A stretch of 64,000 bases of DNA, taken from contig NZ_JAEEMU010000049.1 of NCBI RefSeq assembly GCF_016283395.1, forward strand, positions 1-64,000, in the 5' to 3' direction. Positions 49,917-58,073 of this stretch are shown here, piece after piece (the first letter of the stretch is position 1; every line of letters begins with the position of its first letter). The notes beneath the pieces were generated by a model, which was not told where the DNA came from, ran no database searches, and saw only the letters and a list, made by a program, of their open reading frames with translations. This stretch comes from Ruminococcus sp. GTDB lineage: Bacteria; Bacillota_A; Clostridia; Oscillospirales; Ruminococcaceae. The translations under genes were made by a program, and so were the position numbers.

Positions 49917-50150
49917 TAGATAATCTGCAATTTTGTGAGCAGAATTGTTGGGGCGGCGGTTTTAATTCTGAATGCGGAATTCGGAATTAAAAGGCGTTTC
50001 ACAAGTGAGTAGTGAGTAGTAAGTAGTAAGTAGTGTAGGGACGCGCATTGCGCGTCCGAAAGAAATGCAGTTCCGCACTGTAGGGGCTGGCGTCCTCGAC
50101 AGCCCATGAGTGAAGTAGTAGAGAACGCCGCCATCGGCGTTCCGCTGACA
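49917..50150. repeat. Intergenic repeats: GAATTC words, heptamer array, palindromes
   Basis: AATGCGGAATTCGGAATT (about 49972) also occurs near 38655. A seven-base array of GTRAGTA units lies at 50005-50036, then GGACGCGCA / TGCGCGTCC, GGGGCTG.../CAGCCC, and AACGCCG-CCAT-CGGCGTT. No gene is seen. Confidence 0.65.
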
Positions 50151-50151
50151 C

Positions 50152-50186
50152 GAAAAAAGTCCCGAAAGTCTGAACCTTCGGGACTG
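50152..50186 (-). terminator. Terminator of the zinc-ribbon LRR gene
   Basis: AGTCCCGAA(AGT) pairs with TTCGGGACT around an 8- to 10-base loop, followed on the minus strand by TTTTTTCG, 6 bases after the stop. Confidence 0.85.
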
Positions 50187-50191
50187 ATATA

Positions 50192-51334
50192 TCAATAGTC
50201 TTTTTTCTTGCCGCAGAGTTTGCAGGTCTTTGAGATGAGCTTGAAGTCACCTCCGCAGTAGACGCATTTACCTGCGGTCTTTCTGCTTGCGACAACTGTC
50301 TCATAGTAAGCGGGGAAGTTTGAAGCATTGTCCGCAAGATTAGGCCAAGCGATGCTCAGGAGCTTCGGACAGTTATTGAAGCCGCCGCTTATTTTCTTGA
50401 GTGAAGCAGGCAGAGTTATCTTTTCAAGGTTGGTACAGCCGCTGAAATCGCCGATAGACGAAACACCGCCCGGAACTGTAAAGGCTCTCAGACCTGTACA
50501 GCCGCTGAAACCGTCAACGCTGAGTATTCCGCCGGGAAGCTCGATATCGCGCAGTGATACACAGTTCTGGAATGCAGATGCACCGATAGACTTGATAGTT
50601 CTCGGCAGTCCAACAGCAGCCAAAGCAGTGCAGTTGGCGAAAGTACACTCCTCAACAAGAGACACGCCCTCGGGGATATTGACCTTTTCAAGCTTTTCGC
50701 AGCCTGAGAAAGCGTATTTTCCGATAGTAGAAACATACTGCGGTATGTTTATTTCTTCGAGATTTTTACAGCCTGAGAAAGCGAATGAACCGATACTGCC
50801 GATAGGCTCGGGGAGCTCCACGGAAGTAAGGCTTGAACAGTCTGCAAAGAGGCAGTCTGATATTGCTCTCATATGAGGCGGTACTACAACGCTTTTAAGG
50901 CTTGTGCAGCCTCGAAAAGCCCATATATCAATAGAATTTATACTGTCAGGGAGCTTTATCTCCTCCAGTGCGGTACAGCCGCGGAAAGCATATGCACCGA
51001 TCTCTTCAACTTTATCATGGATAGTGATATTTTTTAGAGTGGTGTTGTTCTCAAAAACGTGCTTGCCTATTTTGCGCACTTCTCCGGGGATAGTGATATC
51101 CTCAGAATCTCCTTTATATTCGGTAAGAACGCCATCGGTAACAACAAAATCGGAACTGTGCTTCTTTACAGCTTTTACCTTTTTGGCAACGTCCTTGTGC
51201 TGTGCCTTATACTTGTTTACCGCTTTTGAAACAATGAACGGAGTACTGCAATAGGGACATACCCACGCATCTTTTGTGTTGTCTACCTCGACAGTTTTGT
51301 TACAGCTTGTACAAATAGCATTTACGTTAGCCAT
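50192..51334 (-). CDS. Zinc-ribbon and BspA-type leucine-rich-repeat protein
   Basis: 380 residues from the ATG at 51334, preceded by GGGGGG. Zinc ribbon one: CTSCNKTVEVDNTKDAWVCP with YCSTPF (about 7-35). Residues about 75-335 are nine or ten BspA-type (LRR_5) repeats of 23 residues, for example IGAYAFRGCTALEEIKLPDS and IGKYAFSGCEKLEKVNIPEG. A second zinc ribbon (CVYCGGDFKLISKTCKLCG) closes the protein. There is no signal peptide, which is unlike most BspA-type proteins: this one should be cytoplasmic. The zinc ribbons suggest a nucleic-acid or protein-binding role. Function unknown. Confidence 0.88.
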   Translation of the reverse strand: MANVNAICTSCNKTVEVDNTKDAWVCPYCSTPFIVSKAVNKYKAQHKDVAKKVKAVKKHSSDFVVTDGVLTEYKGDSEDITIPGEVRKIGKHVFENNTTLKNITIHDKVEEIGAYAFRGCTALEEIKLPDSINSIDIWAFRGCTSLKSVVVPPHMRAISDCLFADCSSLTSVELPEPIGSIGSFAFSGCKNLEEINIPQYVSTIGKYAFSGCEKLEKVNIPEGVSLVEECTFANCTALAAVGLPRTIKSIGASAFQNCVSLRDIELPGGILSVDGFSGCTGLRAFTVPGGVSSIGDFSGCTNLEKITLPASLKKISGGFNNCPKLLSIAWPNLADNASNFPAYYETVVASRKTAGKCVYCGGDFKLISKTCKLCGKKKDY

Positions 51335-51476
51335 AATAATTATCCCCCCTGTAAAGCTTCTTTTATAAAATAATTGTACCACGTATGGGCAGATATGTCA
51401 ATAAAACTAAAGCAAATATCACAAAATATACAGAACCGCTTACTGTTGTTTGGTATAATTGCATATACATAAAGTA

Positions 51477-51504
51477 AAAGAGCCACTTAAAAAATGGCTC
51501 TTTT
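51477..51504 (-). terminator. ddh terminator
   Basis: AAAAGAGCCA pairs with TGGCTCTTTT around an 8-base loop, 18 bases after the ddh stop; the T-run comes from the stem itself on the minus strand. Confidence 0.85.
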
Positions 51505-51521
51505 GTAAAACGTATTTTTTA

Positions 51522-52511
51522 TCAAAGCATTGAAGCTCTGAGTTCCTCACCGCTGAGCTTAGAAAGGTATGCAGGAGCAATATCGAATGCAGTCTTGCAG
51601 CCTGTTGCGCCCTCAGCCTTGAGTCTTGCAAGTGCTCTTGCATAGCAGATAAGTACGCTTGCTGTGAACTCAGGATTTGACTCGAGCTTGAGTGAATACT
51701 CTATCATCTGGTGAGTCTTTTCACCGTCACCTGTGAGACCGCTTCTCATAACGAAGCCGCCGTGAGGCATCTTGTTGTGCTTAGCATCAAATTCCTCTTC
51801 GCTGATGAAGTTTACTGTTGTATCGTACTCGTCGAAGTAGTTCTTCATAGTCTTGATATCGTTCTCGATCTGTGCGAGATCAGCACCCTCCTCAGGAACT
51901 ACCCAGCACTCTCTGAGGTGCTTCTGACGAGTTGTGAGCTCAGGCTGACTTCCGCTGCGGACAGCTTCCATAGCTGATTCTATCGGAACAGTGTACTGGA
52001 TACCTCTCTTAACGCCTTTTACGCGGCGGATAGCATCTGAGTGACCCTGGCTTACGCCCTTGCCCCAGAATGTATAGCTCTTGCCGTTAGGAAGGATCGA
52101 CTCAGCATAGAGTCTGTTAAGTGAGAAAAGACCCGGATCCCAGCCGAGAGAGATGAAAGCGAGGTGACCGCTTTCCTTTGCAGCCTTGTCAACGTTAGCG
52201 AAATGCTCAGGAATTCTTGCGTGAGTATCGAAGCTGTCGATAACATTGAAGAGCTTAGCCATTTCGGGAGTCTGCTTAGGAAGATCTGTAGCACTTCCGC
52301 CGCAGATTATCAATACGTCTATATCTTTTGCCATTTTCTCAGCATCAGCAACATTATATACCTTTGCACCTGCTGTAAGGGGCTTTACTGTATTCGGATC
52401 ACGACGTGTGAATATGCCTGCAAGCTCCATATCATCATTCTGACGGATAGCAAGCTCAACGCCTCTGCCGAGGTTGCCGTAACCTAAAATACCTATTCTG
52501 ACTTTTTCCAT
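51522..52511 (-). CDS. ddh: meso-Diaminopimelate D-dehydrogenase
   Basis: A one-step route from tetrahydrodipicolinate to meso-diaminopimelate, using NADPH and ammonia, for cell wall and lysine. 329 residues from the ATG at 52511 (GGAGG upstream). The Rossmann motif VRIGILGYGNLGRGVELAI opens the protein, followed by FTRRDPN, CGGSATDLP, VIDSFDTHARIPEH, SLGWDPGLFSLNRLYAES and FWGKGVSQGHSDAIRRVKGV. These are hallmark blocks of Ddh. The promoter lies at 52566-52594. It is a single-gene unit. Confidence 0.96.
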   Translation of the reverse strand: MEKVRIGILGYGNLGRGVELAIRQNDDMELAGIFTRRDPNTVKPLTAGAKVYNVADAEKMAKDIDVLIICGGSATDLPKQTPEMAKLFNVIDSFDTHARIPEHFANVDKAAKESGHLAFISLGWDPGLFSLNRLYAESILPNGKSYTFWGKGVSQGHSDAIRRVKGVKRGIQYTVPIESAMEAVRSGSQPELTTRQKHLRECWVVPEEGADLAQIENDIKTMKNYFDEYDTTVNFISEEEFDAKHNKMPHGGFVMRSGLTGDGEKTHQMIEYSLKLESNPEFTASVLICYARALARLKAEGATGCKTAFDIAPAYLSKLSGEELRASML

Positions 52512-52565
52512 TTGGAAATACCTCCTTTGATTTGCCGTACTCGCCTTTGAACACAGCCTATGAAC

Positions 52566-52594
52566 ATTATAGCACCTTTTTTCATAGTTGTAAA
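52566..52594 (-). promoter_or_regulatory. ddh promoter
   Basis: On the minus strand TTTACA (52589-52594), 17-base spacer, TATAAT (52566-52571), with TGC before the -10. Confidence 0.8.
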
Positions 52595-52619
52595 GCATTA
52601 AATTTATAAATTTAGAACT

Positions 52620-52860
52620 TAGTTTAAGTGCATAGTGATTAGTGCATAGTGCATAGTAGGGGACGGCGCACCCCGACGTCCCAAAAGTGAGTAGTGATTA
52701 GTGAGTAGAAAGTAGTATGGGCGGCGTTCAGCTCGCAACGCGGGCAGGGGGCGCAGGCTCTGCGCTGTAGGAACGACCATCGGTTGTCCTAAACATATAT
52801 CAAACACGATACGGACGTGCAATACATAATTTTTTTTCGCCAACTAATACCACCATAGAC
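52620..52860. repeat. Intergenic heptamer arrays and palindromes
   Basis: Seven-base arrays of TGCATAG/TGATTAG units (52627-52660) and GTGAGTA/GTGATTA units (52686-52718), each followed by G-rich palindrome words (GGGACGTCGG-type, GGCGTT...). A hairpin near 52770 has ACGACC-ATC-GGTTGT. No gene is seen. Confidence 0.6.
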
Positions 52861-52895
52861 ATAAAGAAAGACTTCCCTTTTCGGGAAGTCTTTCT
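52861..52895 (-). terminator. Terminator of the second sigma/anti-sigma unit
   Basis: AGAAAGACTTCCC pairs with GGGAAGTCTTTCT around a 5-base loop, with a T-rich 3' arm on the minus strand, 34 bases after the stop of the gene at 52929. Confidence 0.85.
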
Positions 52896-52928
52896 GCTAT
52901 ATGGAGTTCATAAACTGAGCTTGATTTC

Positions 52929-54161
52929 TTACCAGTTAAGTTCCTCAATATTCATGTCATCGTCATTCTGCTTGTTGTATCCGCCGTTTTTAATTTCTTT
53001 CATTATGTCAGAAGGTGTCTTGAATTCCTCTGCTTCATCATCAAACTTATAATTTGTGGCTTTGAATATTGTGCTCGGAGTTCCATCTTCTTCATGGATC
53101 TCATAAGAAAGTGTTATACCTGTTGCCGCATCAATTTCAGCTGTATAATCATAATTAACATATCCTTCTCCGTGTCCGCTTATGCTGACGATAGTTCTTC
53201 CGTTTTCTGTTCTCTCGCCTGTTATCTCCCAATCATCACTATTAAGAATGTCAGTAATATTTGTGCCGCATGGTATTGTATTTATAGTTACCTTGGTATC
53301 ATACCAGCTTCCAAAGCCATAGACAGAAGAAATACCATACTTTTTATCAGGAGCATCCAGGAATATATAACCGGTATTTACCAAATCCATATCCCTTGCT
53401 AAATACTCTATGGCATAGAGTTCATTCTTATCCTTTATTGCATAAAGCTCTGATCTTATCAGCTTATCATCGTAATAAACATTTTGCTCTCCGGATGCTG
53501 TAAGAGTTGTATTGTCAAGATATATCTTGCCTACCATTGTCTCAGGCTTCGGACGGTATTCATTATGCATAATAGTATAGCTGTATTCAGCTGAGAACTT
53601 ATCAAAAAATACCTTTTCAGTCAGGACATCAGCTCTTTCTTTAAGCTCTTCCTTAGTTACGCTGAATTTCTTCTCAGACTGCTTTTCTCCGTTTGATGCA
53701 GTCTTTTCTGTTGCCTTTTCTGTTACCTTTGCATCACCTGCAACAGTTGTATTTACTGTAGTTACTGATGTTGTAACTGTAGTTTTACCTGTCTTTTCTG
53801 TACCTGTGCCTGTTCCTATAACAGTTGTTGATGTGTTTGTAACATCTGTAGTAACCTCATTCAATACAGGCTCAGGAATACCTGGTTCGCTGTTATTTCT
53901 GAAAAGATATGCTCCTCCACCGATCGAACCTACTAATAATACTGCTGCTGCAGCTATGCTTGCTATTTTTGTCATACTAATTCTCCTCTCGTACTTTTCA
54001 ACGCCGCTAACGACGTCTGTGTATTCGTTATGCTCAATATTTGCTCTGCGCTGTGCCTTTGCAAATATCTCATTCTTCTTAGCTTCCTCCGCCATGAGTC
54101 TCTCAACGGATGCTTTATCCGCACTGCGAAGGGTATCTATTATTTTCTTTTTATTATTCAT
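52929..54161 (-). CDS. Membrane anti-sigma factor candidate of the second sigma system
   Basis: 410 residues: a charged cytoplasmic part (1-63), one membrane segment (about 65-87, SIAAAAVLLVGSIGGGAYLF), a Thr-rich stalk (100-165), and an outer domain of about 240 residues. The outer domain contains ERADVLTEKVFFDKFSAEYS, ELYAIEYLARDMDLVNTGYI, GRTIVSISGHGEGYVNYDYT and EIDAATGITLSYEI, in the manner of an LolA/LppX-like lipoprotein-sensor fold. It starts 11 bases after the sigma gene, so it is its likely regulator. No HxxxCxxC zinc site is seen in the cytoplasmic part. A similar layout but a different outer domain is found in the unit at 7041. Confidence 0.7.
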   Translation of the reverse strand: MNNKKKIIDTLRSADKASVERLMAEEAKKNEIFAKAQRRANIEHNEYTDVVSGVEKYERRISMTKIASIAAAAVLLVGSIGGGAYLFRNNSEPGIPEPVLNEVTTDVTNTSTTVIGTGTGTEKTGKTTVTTSVTTVNTTVAGDAKVTEKATEKTASNGEKQSEKKFSVTKEELKERADVLTEKVFFDKFSAEYSYTIMHNEYRPKPETMVGKIYLDNTTLTASGEQNVYYDDKLIRSELYAIKDKNELYAIEYLARDMDLVNTGYIFLDAPDKKYGISSVYGFGSWYDTKVTINTIPCGTNITDILNSDDWEITGERTENGRTIVSISGHGEGYVNYDYTAEIDAATGITLSYEIHEEDGTPSTIFKATNYKFDDEAEEFKTPSDIMKEIKNGGYNKQNDDDMNIEELNW

Positions 54162-54172
54162 ATTTACCCTCC

Positions 54173-54733
54173 TTAAAGAGTTATACCGTCAGCTTCAAGG
54201 ATCTTTTTCAGCCGCTTCATGGCTCGTCCGCAGCGCATTCTTACTGCCGTCGGATTAAGTCCTACCATTTCGGCTATCTCCTTAGAGCTTTTTTCGTAGT
54301 AATACTTCTGAATAATTATTATGGAATCAGGAGGCCCAAGCTCGGACACTTTGCTGAGCAGAAGCTCTGATGTTTCAGACTTGTCGGTATTTTTTTCGAT
54401 GTCCTCTTCATCTGCTATCTCTGCCATGCTTTCATCGTCTGCGGATACGTTTCTGCCCGTCTTTGCCGCCAGTGAACGTCTCATGCTTATTGCAGCATTT
54501 CTTGCCACTGTACCTACATATGACTTCAATGAACATTCATCATCAGGTCTGAGCTTCATCATGACCGAGGCAAATACATCTATAACACATTCCTCCGAAT
54601 CATCAGTACTGCCAAATCCACTTATTATCCTGTTCACTATTGAATATACATAACTGTAATATTTATCAAAAAGAGCACGTTGTCCCAGCGGCGGTGTTTC
54701 ACGCATCAGACTCAATATCTCATTATCAGTCAT
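54173..54733 (-). CDS. RNA polymerase sigma factor, ECF type (second system)
   Basis: 186 residues from the ATG at 54733, which has AAAGGAG upstream; the longer frame (from 54778) reads into the repeat array. Region 2: ALFDKYYSYVYSIVNRIISG, then CVIDVFASVMMKL and SLKSYVGTVARNAAISMRR. Region 4: LGPPDSIIIIQKYYYEKSSK, then a helix-turn-helix ending VRMRCGRAMKRLKKIL. It is followed at 11 bases by a membrane protein that probably holds it inactive. The promoter region upstream consists of a four-copy tandem repeat, which is unusual for such a gene. Confidence 0.88.
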   Translation of the reverse strand: MTDNEILSLMRETPPLGQRALFDKYYSYVYSIVNRIISGFGSTDDSEECVIDVFASVMMKLRPDDECSLKSYVGTVARNAAISMRRSLAAKTGRNVSADDESMAEIADEEDIEKNTDKSETSELLLSKVSELGPPDSIIIIQKYYYEKSSKEIAEMVGLNPTAVRMRCGRAMKRLKKILEADGITL

Positions 54734-54760
54734 ATGCTTTCTCCTTTGTATTTTTTTAAG

Positions 54761-55115
54761 ATCAGATCTGTTCTTCACCTATAGTAACGCATCGCGTTTA
54801 TCATGTGTAACACATTTTTTTGAAAAATTTTTCGTGTCCGTTTGGACTGTTTTAAGATCAGACCTGTCTTTCAACTATAGTAACGCATCGCGTTTATCAT
54901 GTGTAACACAATTTTTTGAAAAATTTTTCGTGTCCGTTTGGACTGTTTTAAGATCAGATCTGTCTTTCAACTATAGTAACGCATCGCGTTTATCATGTGT
55001 AACACATTTTTTGAAAAATTTTTCAAGTCCGTTGGGACTGTTTTTTTAGATCAGATCTGTTCTTCACTTATAGTAACGCAAGTGATACACAGTGTGTAAC
55101 ACCATTTTAGCATTT
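54761..55115. repeat. Tandem array of four 96-bp units upstream of the sigma gene
   Basis: Units begin at 54761, 54857, 54953 and 55050 (period 96-97). Each holds AGATCAGATCTG, TATAGTAACGCATCGCGTTT with the palindrome AACGCATCGCGTT, GTGTAACAC, AAAAATTTTTC and GTCCGTTTGGAC. The last unit is shorter and diverged. The array starts about 27 bases upstream of the sigma-factor ATG and ends before the epimerase promoter. The copies are nearly identical, without variable spacers, so this is not CRISPR. Confidence 0.9.
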
Positions 55116-55181
55116 TTTATTTTTAAGTGCAAGAATTTATATTATAAACAATAAATTTGATACTTTTCTCCTTGCAAAAGG

Positions 55182-55210
55182 TTGCTTTTTTAATAAATTT
55201 GTGTTATAAT
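55182..55210 (+). promoter_or_regulatory. Promoter of the epimerase/alcohol dehydrogenase/cyclase operon
   Basis: TTGCTT (55182-55187), 17-base spacer, TATAAT (55205-55210), with TGT before the -10. Confidence 0.75.
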
Positions 55211-55263
55211 GGTTCCAACACTTTAGCGCATTAGACAAAAATAATAAAAAGAGGTGAAAAACT

Positions 55264-56280
55264 ATCAAGATACTACTTATCGGCGGCACAGGCACTATCA
55301 GTATGGCTGTAACAAAACTCCTTGCACAGCAGGGACATGAAGTCATTCTCCTTAACCGCGGCTCGCGAAATGAACAGCTCCCCGAGGGAGTAAAAACTAT
55401 TCAGTGTGATATATCAGACGAGGCTGCAACTGCAAAAACGCTTGAGGGTATGAGCTTCGACTGCGTTGGCGAATTCATAGGCTTCGTACCTGCACAGGTC
55501 GAACGTGACTTCCGCCTTTTCAACGGAAAAACAAAGCAGTACATCTATATAAGCTCTGCTTCTGCGTATCAGAAGCCCCTTTCAGACTGCGTTATCACAG
55601 AGAGCACTCCCCTTTCCAATCCGCACTGGCAGTATTCAAGGGATAAGATAGCCTGTGAGGAATACCTTATGAAGCAGTACCGCGAAAACGGATTTCCTGT
55701 AACTATAGTCCGTCCCAGCCACACCTACGATGAAAGATCGGTACCATTGGGAGTCCACGGCGACAATGGAAGCTGGCAGGTGGTGAAGCGTATAATGGAG
55801 GGCAAGCCCGTTATCATTCATGGCGACGGATCTTCACTCTGGACTATCACCCACAATAGCGACTTCGCAAAGGCTTACGTGGGACTTATCGGAAATATCC
55901 ACGCTATAGGTCAGGCTTTCCATATTACATCTGACGAGAGCGTCACTTGGGATCAGATATACTCTATCATCGCCGATGAGCTTGGTGTGGAGCTGAAAGC
56001 CTGTCACGTATCTTCAGACTGGCTCAATGCTGTAGGTCCTTACGACTTTGAGGGAACTCTCCTCGGCGACAAGGCTTGTACAGTTATTTTCGACAACTCA
56101 AAGATAAAACGCGCAGTACCAGATTTCAAGGCAACTGTACGTGCAGATCAGGGCATCAGGACTACTGTGAGATACATCCTCGACCACAGGGAATGTCAGA
56201 TCGATGATCCCGAATTCGATAAATGGTGCGATAAAATAGTCGCTGCTATGGAAAAGGCTAAAAACGATTTTTTAAACTGA
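55264..56280 (+). CDS. NAD-dependent epimerase/dehydratase-like protein with ATC start
   Basis: An extended short-chain dehydrogenase of 339 residues. The Rossmann motif is KILLIGGTGTISMAVTKLL at the very N-terminus. The first ATG (55303) lies behind this motif and would cut it off. In frame, between a TGA at 55255 and that ATG, no ATG, GTG or TTG exists; an ATC at 55264 stands seven bases after GAGGTG and gives an exact start. I therefore place the start at ATC. Other marks: ISSASAYQKP, with Tyr in HWQYSRDKIACEEYL as the catalytic YxxxK-like site, VRPSHTYDE, and ITSDESVTWDQIYSIIADEL. The substrate is unknown, probably a nucleotide sugar or a plant-type CSP41-like role. Confidence 0.85.
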   Translation: MKILLIGGTGTISMAVTKLLAQQGHEVILLNRGSRNEQLPEGVKTIQCDISDEAATAKTLEGMSFDCVGEFIGFVPAQVERDFRLFNGKTKQYIYISSASAYQKPLSDCVITESTPLSNPHWQYSRDKIACEEYLMKQYRENGFPVTIVRPSHTYDERSVPLGVHGDNGSWQVVKRIMEGKPVIIHGDGSSLWTITHNSDFAKAYVGLIGNIHAIGQAFHITSDESVTWDQIYSIIADELGVELKACHVSSDWLNAVGPYDFEGTLLGDKACTVIFDNSKIKRAVPDFKATVRADQGIRTTVRYILDHRECQIDDPEFDKWCDKIVAAMEKAKNDFLN

Positions 56281-56316
56281 GACATATTATACTTATTAAA
56301 AGGGAGGAATTACACT

Positions 56317-57498
56317 ATGGAAAATTTTCAGTTTTACAGTCCGACTGAATTCATTTTCGGCAGAGATTCAGAAGTAAAAACAGGAGAAATGGTAAGTAAA
56401 TACGGCGGAACTAAAGTCCTTATACACTACGGCTCGGGTTCGGCTGTAAGATCGGGACTTATCGACAGAGTAAAGGCTTCGCTGGAAGCAAGCGGCATCG
56501 CTTATACAGAGCTCGGCGGCGTTAAGCCAAATCCCCGTGATACTCTTATCTATGAGGGCATCGAATTATGCCGCAAGGAAGGCGTTGACTTTATCCTTTC
56601 AGTAGGCGGCGGTTCGTGTATAGACTCTTCTAAGGCTATCGCTCTGGGCGTGCCTTATGACGGCGATTTCTGGGACTTCTACGGCACAGGCAAGACCGTT
56701 GAAAAGGCTCTGCCCGTTGGTACTGTCCTCACTATCGCTGCGGCAGGCAGTGAAGGTTCGGGAGCTTCTGTAGTAACAAAGGAGGAGGGCTGCCTTAAAC
56801 GTGATGTAGGCTCTGACCTGCTCCGTCCGCGCTTCTCTATCCTCAACCCCGAGCTTACTTGCTCTCTCCCTGCTTATCAGACAGCCTGCGGTGCTACTGA
56901 TATCATGGCTCACGTTTTCGAGCGCTATTTCACCAATACCCGTGAAGTCGAGATAACAGACCGTCTCTGCGAAGCTGTTCTCCTTACTATGATAAAGGAA
57001 ACTCCCCGTGCTATCGCTCAGCCCGACAACTATGACGCCCGTGCAAATATAATGTGGGCAGGTACTGTTGCTCATAACGATATTGTCGGTGTTGGAAGAA
57101 GTCAGGACTGGAACAGCCACGCTATCGAGCATGAACTGTCGGCTCTCTATGACTGCGCTCACGGTGCAGGACTTGCCGTTATCATGCCTGCATGGATGGA
57201 ATTCGTATACAAGCACGATGTTATGAGATTTGCTCAGATGGCTGTCCGCGTATGGGGCTGTCAGATGAACTTTGAATTCCCCGACGAGACTGCGCTCGAG
57301 GGTATCGCCTGCTTCAGAAGCTTCCTGCACAGTATCGGTATGCCTATAAACTTCGAGCAGCTTGGTGCCAAAGAGGACGATATACCTAAGCTTGTCAGAA
57401 AGTTCGGCATAGGCGACGGCAAAACAGGAGGTTTCGTTCACCTTTCTGCTCAGGATATTGCATCTATCTATCGTATCGCAGCTAACGCAGGCTTATGA
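56317..57498 (+). CDS. Iron-containing alcohol dehydrogenase
   Basis: 393 residues of the group III alcohol dehydrogenases, nearest in motif to the BdhA/YqhD branch that reduces aldehydes with NAD(P)H. NAD-binding: GGGSCIDSSKAIALG (about 98-112). Iron ligands: Asp and His in CGATDIMAHVFERYF, and two His in HAIEHELSALYDCAHGAGLA. GGGAGG precedes the ATG. It lies 36 bases after the epimerase gene and overlaps the cyclase gene by 4 bases, so the three form one operon. The natural substrate is unknown; a role in fermentation is likely in this anaerobic host. Confidence 0.93.
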   Translation: MENFQFYSPTEFIFGRDSEVKTGEMVSKYGGTKVLIHYGSGSAVRSGLIDRVKASLEASGIAYTELGGVKPNPRDTLIYEGIELCRKEGVDFILSVGGGSCIDSSKAIALGVPYDGDFWDFYGTGKTVEKALPVGTVLTIAAAGSEGSGASVVTKEEGCLKRDVGSDLLRPRFSILNPELTCSLPAYQTACGATDIMAHVFERYFTNTREVEITDRLCEAVLLTMIKETPRAIAQPDNYDARANIMWAGTVAHNDIVGVGRSQDWNSHAIEHELSALYDCAHGAGLAVIMPAWMEFVYKHDVMRFAQMAVRVWGCQMNFEFPDETALEGIACFRSFLHSIGMPINFEQLGAKEDDIPKLVRKFGIGDGKTGGFVHLSAQDIASIYRIAANAGL

Positions 57499-58073
57499 TA
57501 TACGATATATCAAGGGAGATGTTCTCCACTCCCACATTCCCCGGCGACCCTGTTCCCGAAAAATCGGTGCATATGGGCTTCAATAAGCCTGTACCCGATG
57601 TATATCAGGTCACAAAGATAAGCATAACAGGTCATACGGGGACTCACGCTGACGCGCCGAGACACTTCATACCAGAGGGCAAGGACGCTGCTGAGGTGGA
57701 ATTATCCCGATGCATAGGCAGGTGCAGAGTTGCTGAACATAATGGCAGCCTTACACCTGAGGATATACGCCGTATGTCAGAACCTGATGTGAAAAGGCTG
57801 CTTATTAAGGGCAATATCATCGTTACCCCCGAAAGTGCAGCGGAAATAGTAAGCTGCGAACTTCTGACATTAGGCGTTGAGGGCATGACTGTGGGCACAG
57901 AGGGTACTATCGCTCAGATACACCGAATTCTACTTGGCGCAGAAGTATATATCATCGAAAATCTCGACCTCTCGGCTGTACCCGTGGGAGATTACTTCCT
58001 ATCGGCACTTCCGCTGAAAATGGCAGGTCTGGACGGCTCTCCCGTCCGCGCCGTGCTTATGGACTTCGAGTGA
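57495..58073 (+). CDS. Cyclase family protein (kynurenine formamidase-like)
   Basis: 192 residues with the metal site HTGTHADAPRHF (His51, Asp53 and His57), which defines the cyclase/KynB family of metal-dependent amide or lactone hydrolases. The N-terminal YDISREMFSTPTFPGDPVP is standard. The gene starts inside the alcohol dehydrogenase stop (ATGA). With no tryptophan catabolic genes near, formamidase activity is not suggested; the neighbours point to an ester, lactone or aldehyde-linked route. It overlaps the 3' end of the convergent M50 gene by 17 bases, so transcription must end within that gene. Confidence 0.87.
   Translation: MIYDISREMFSTPTFPGDPVPEKSVHMGFNKPVPDVYQVTKISITGHTGTHADAPRHFIPEGKDAAEVELSRCIGRCRVAEHNGSLTPEDIRRMSEPDVKRLLIKGNIIVTPESAAEIVSCELLTLGVEGMTVGTEGTIAQIHRILLGAEVYIIENLDLSAVPVGDYFLSALPLKMAGLDGSPVRAVLMDFE

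Noticed and set aside
54761..55115. CRISPR array
   Set aside because: The 96-bp units are near-identical over their full length, with no short constant repeat and variable spacers, and no cas gene is near.
56599..57441. A 280-residue open frame opposite the alcohol dehydrogenase gene
   Set aside because: It is antisense to a gene with complete iron and NAD motifs and has no ribosome site or recognisable domain.
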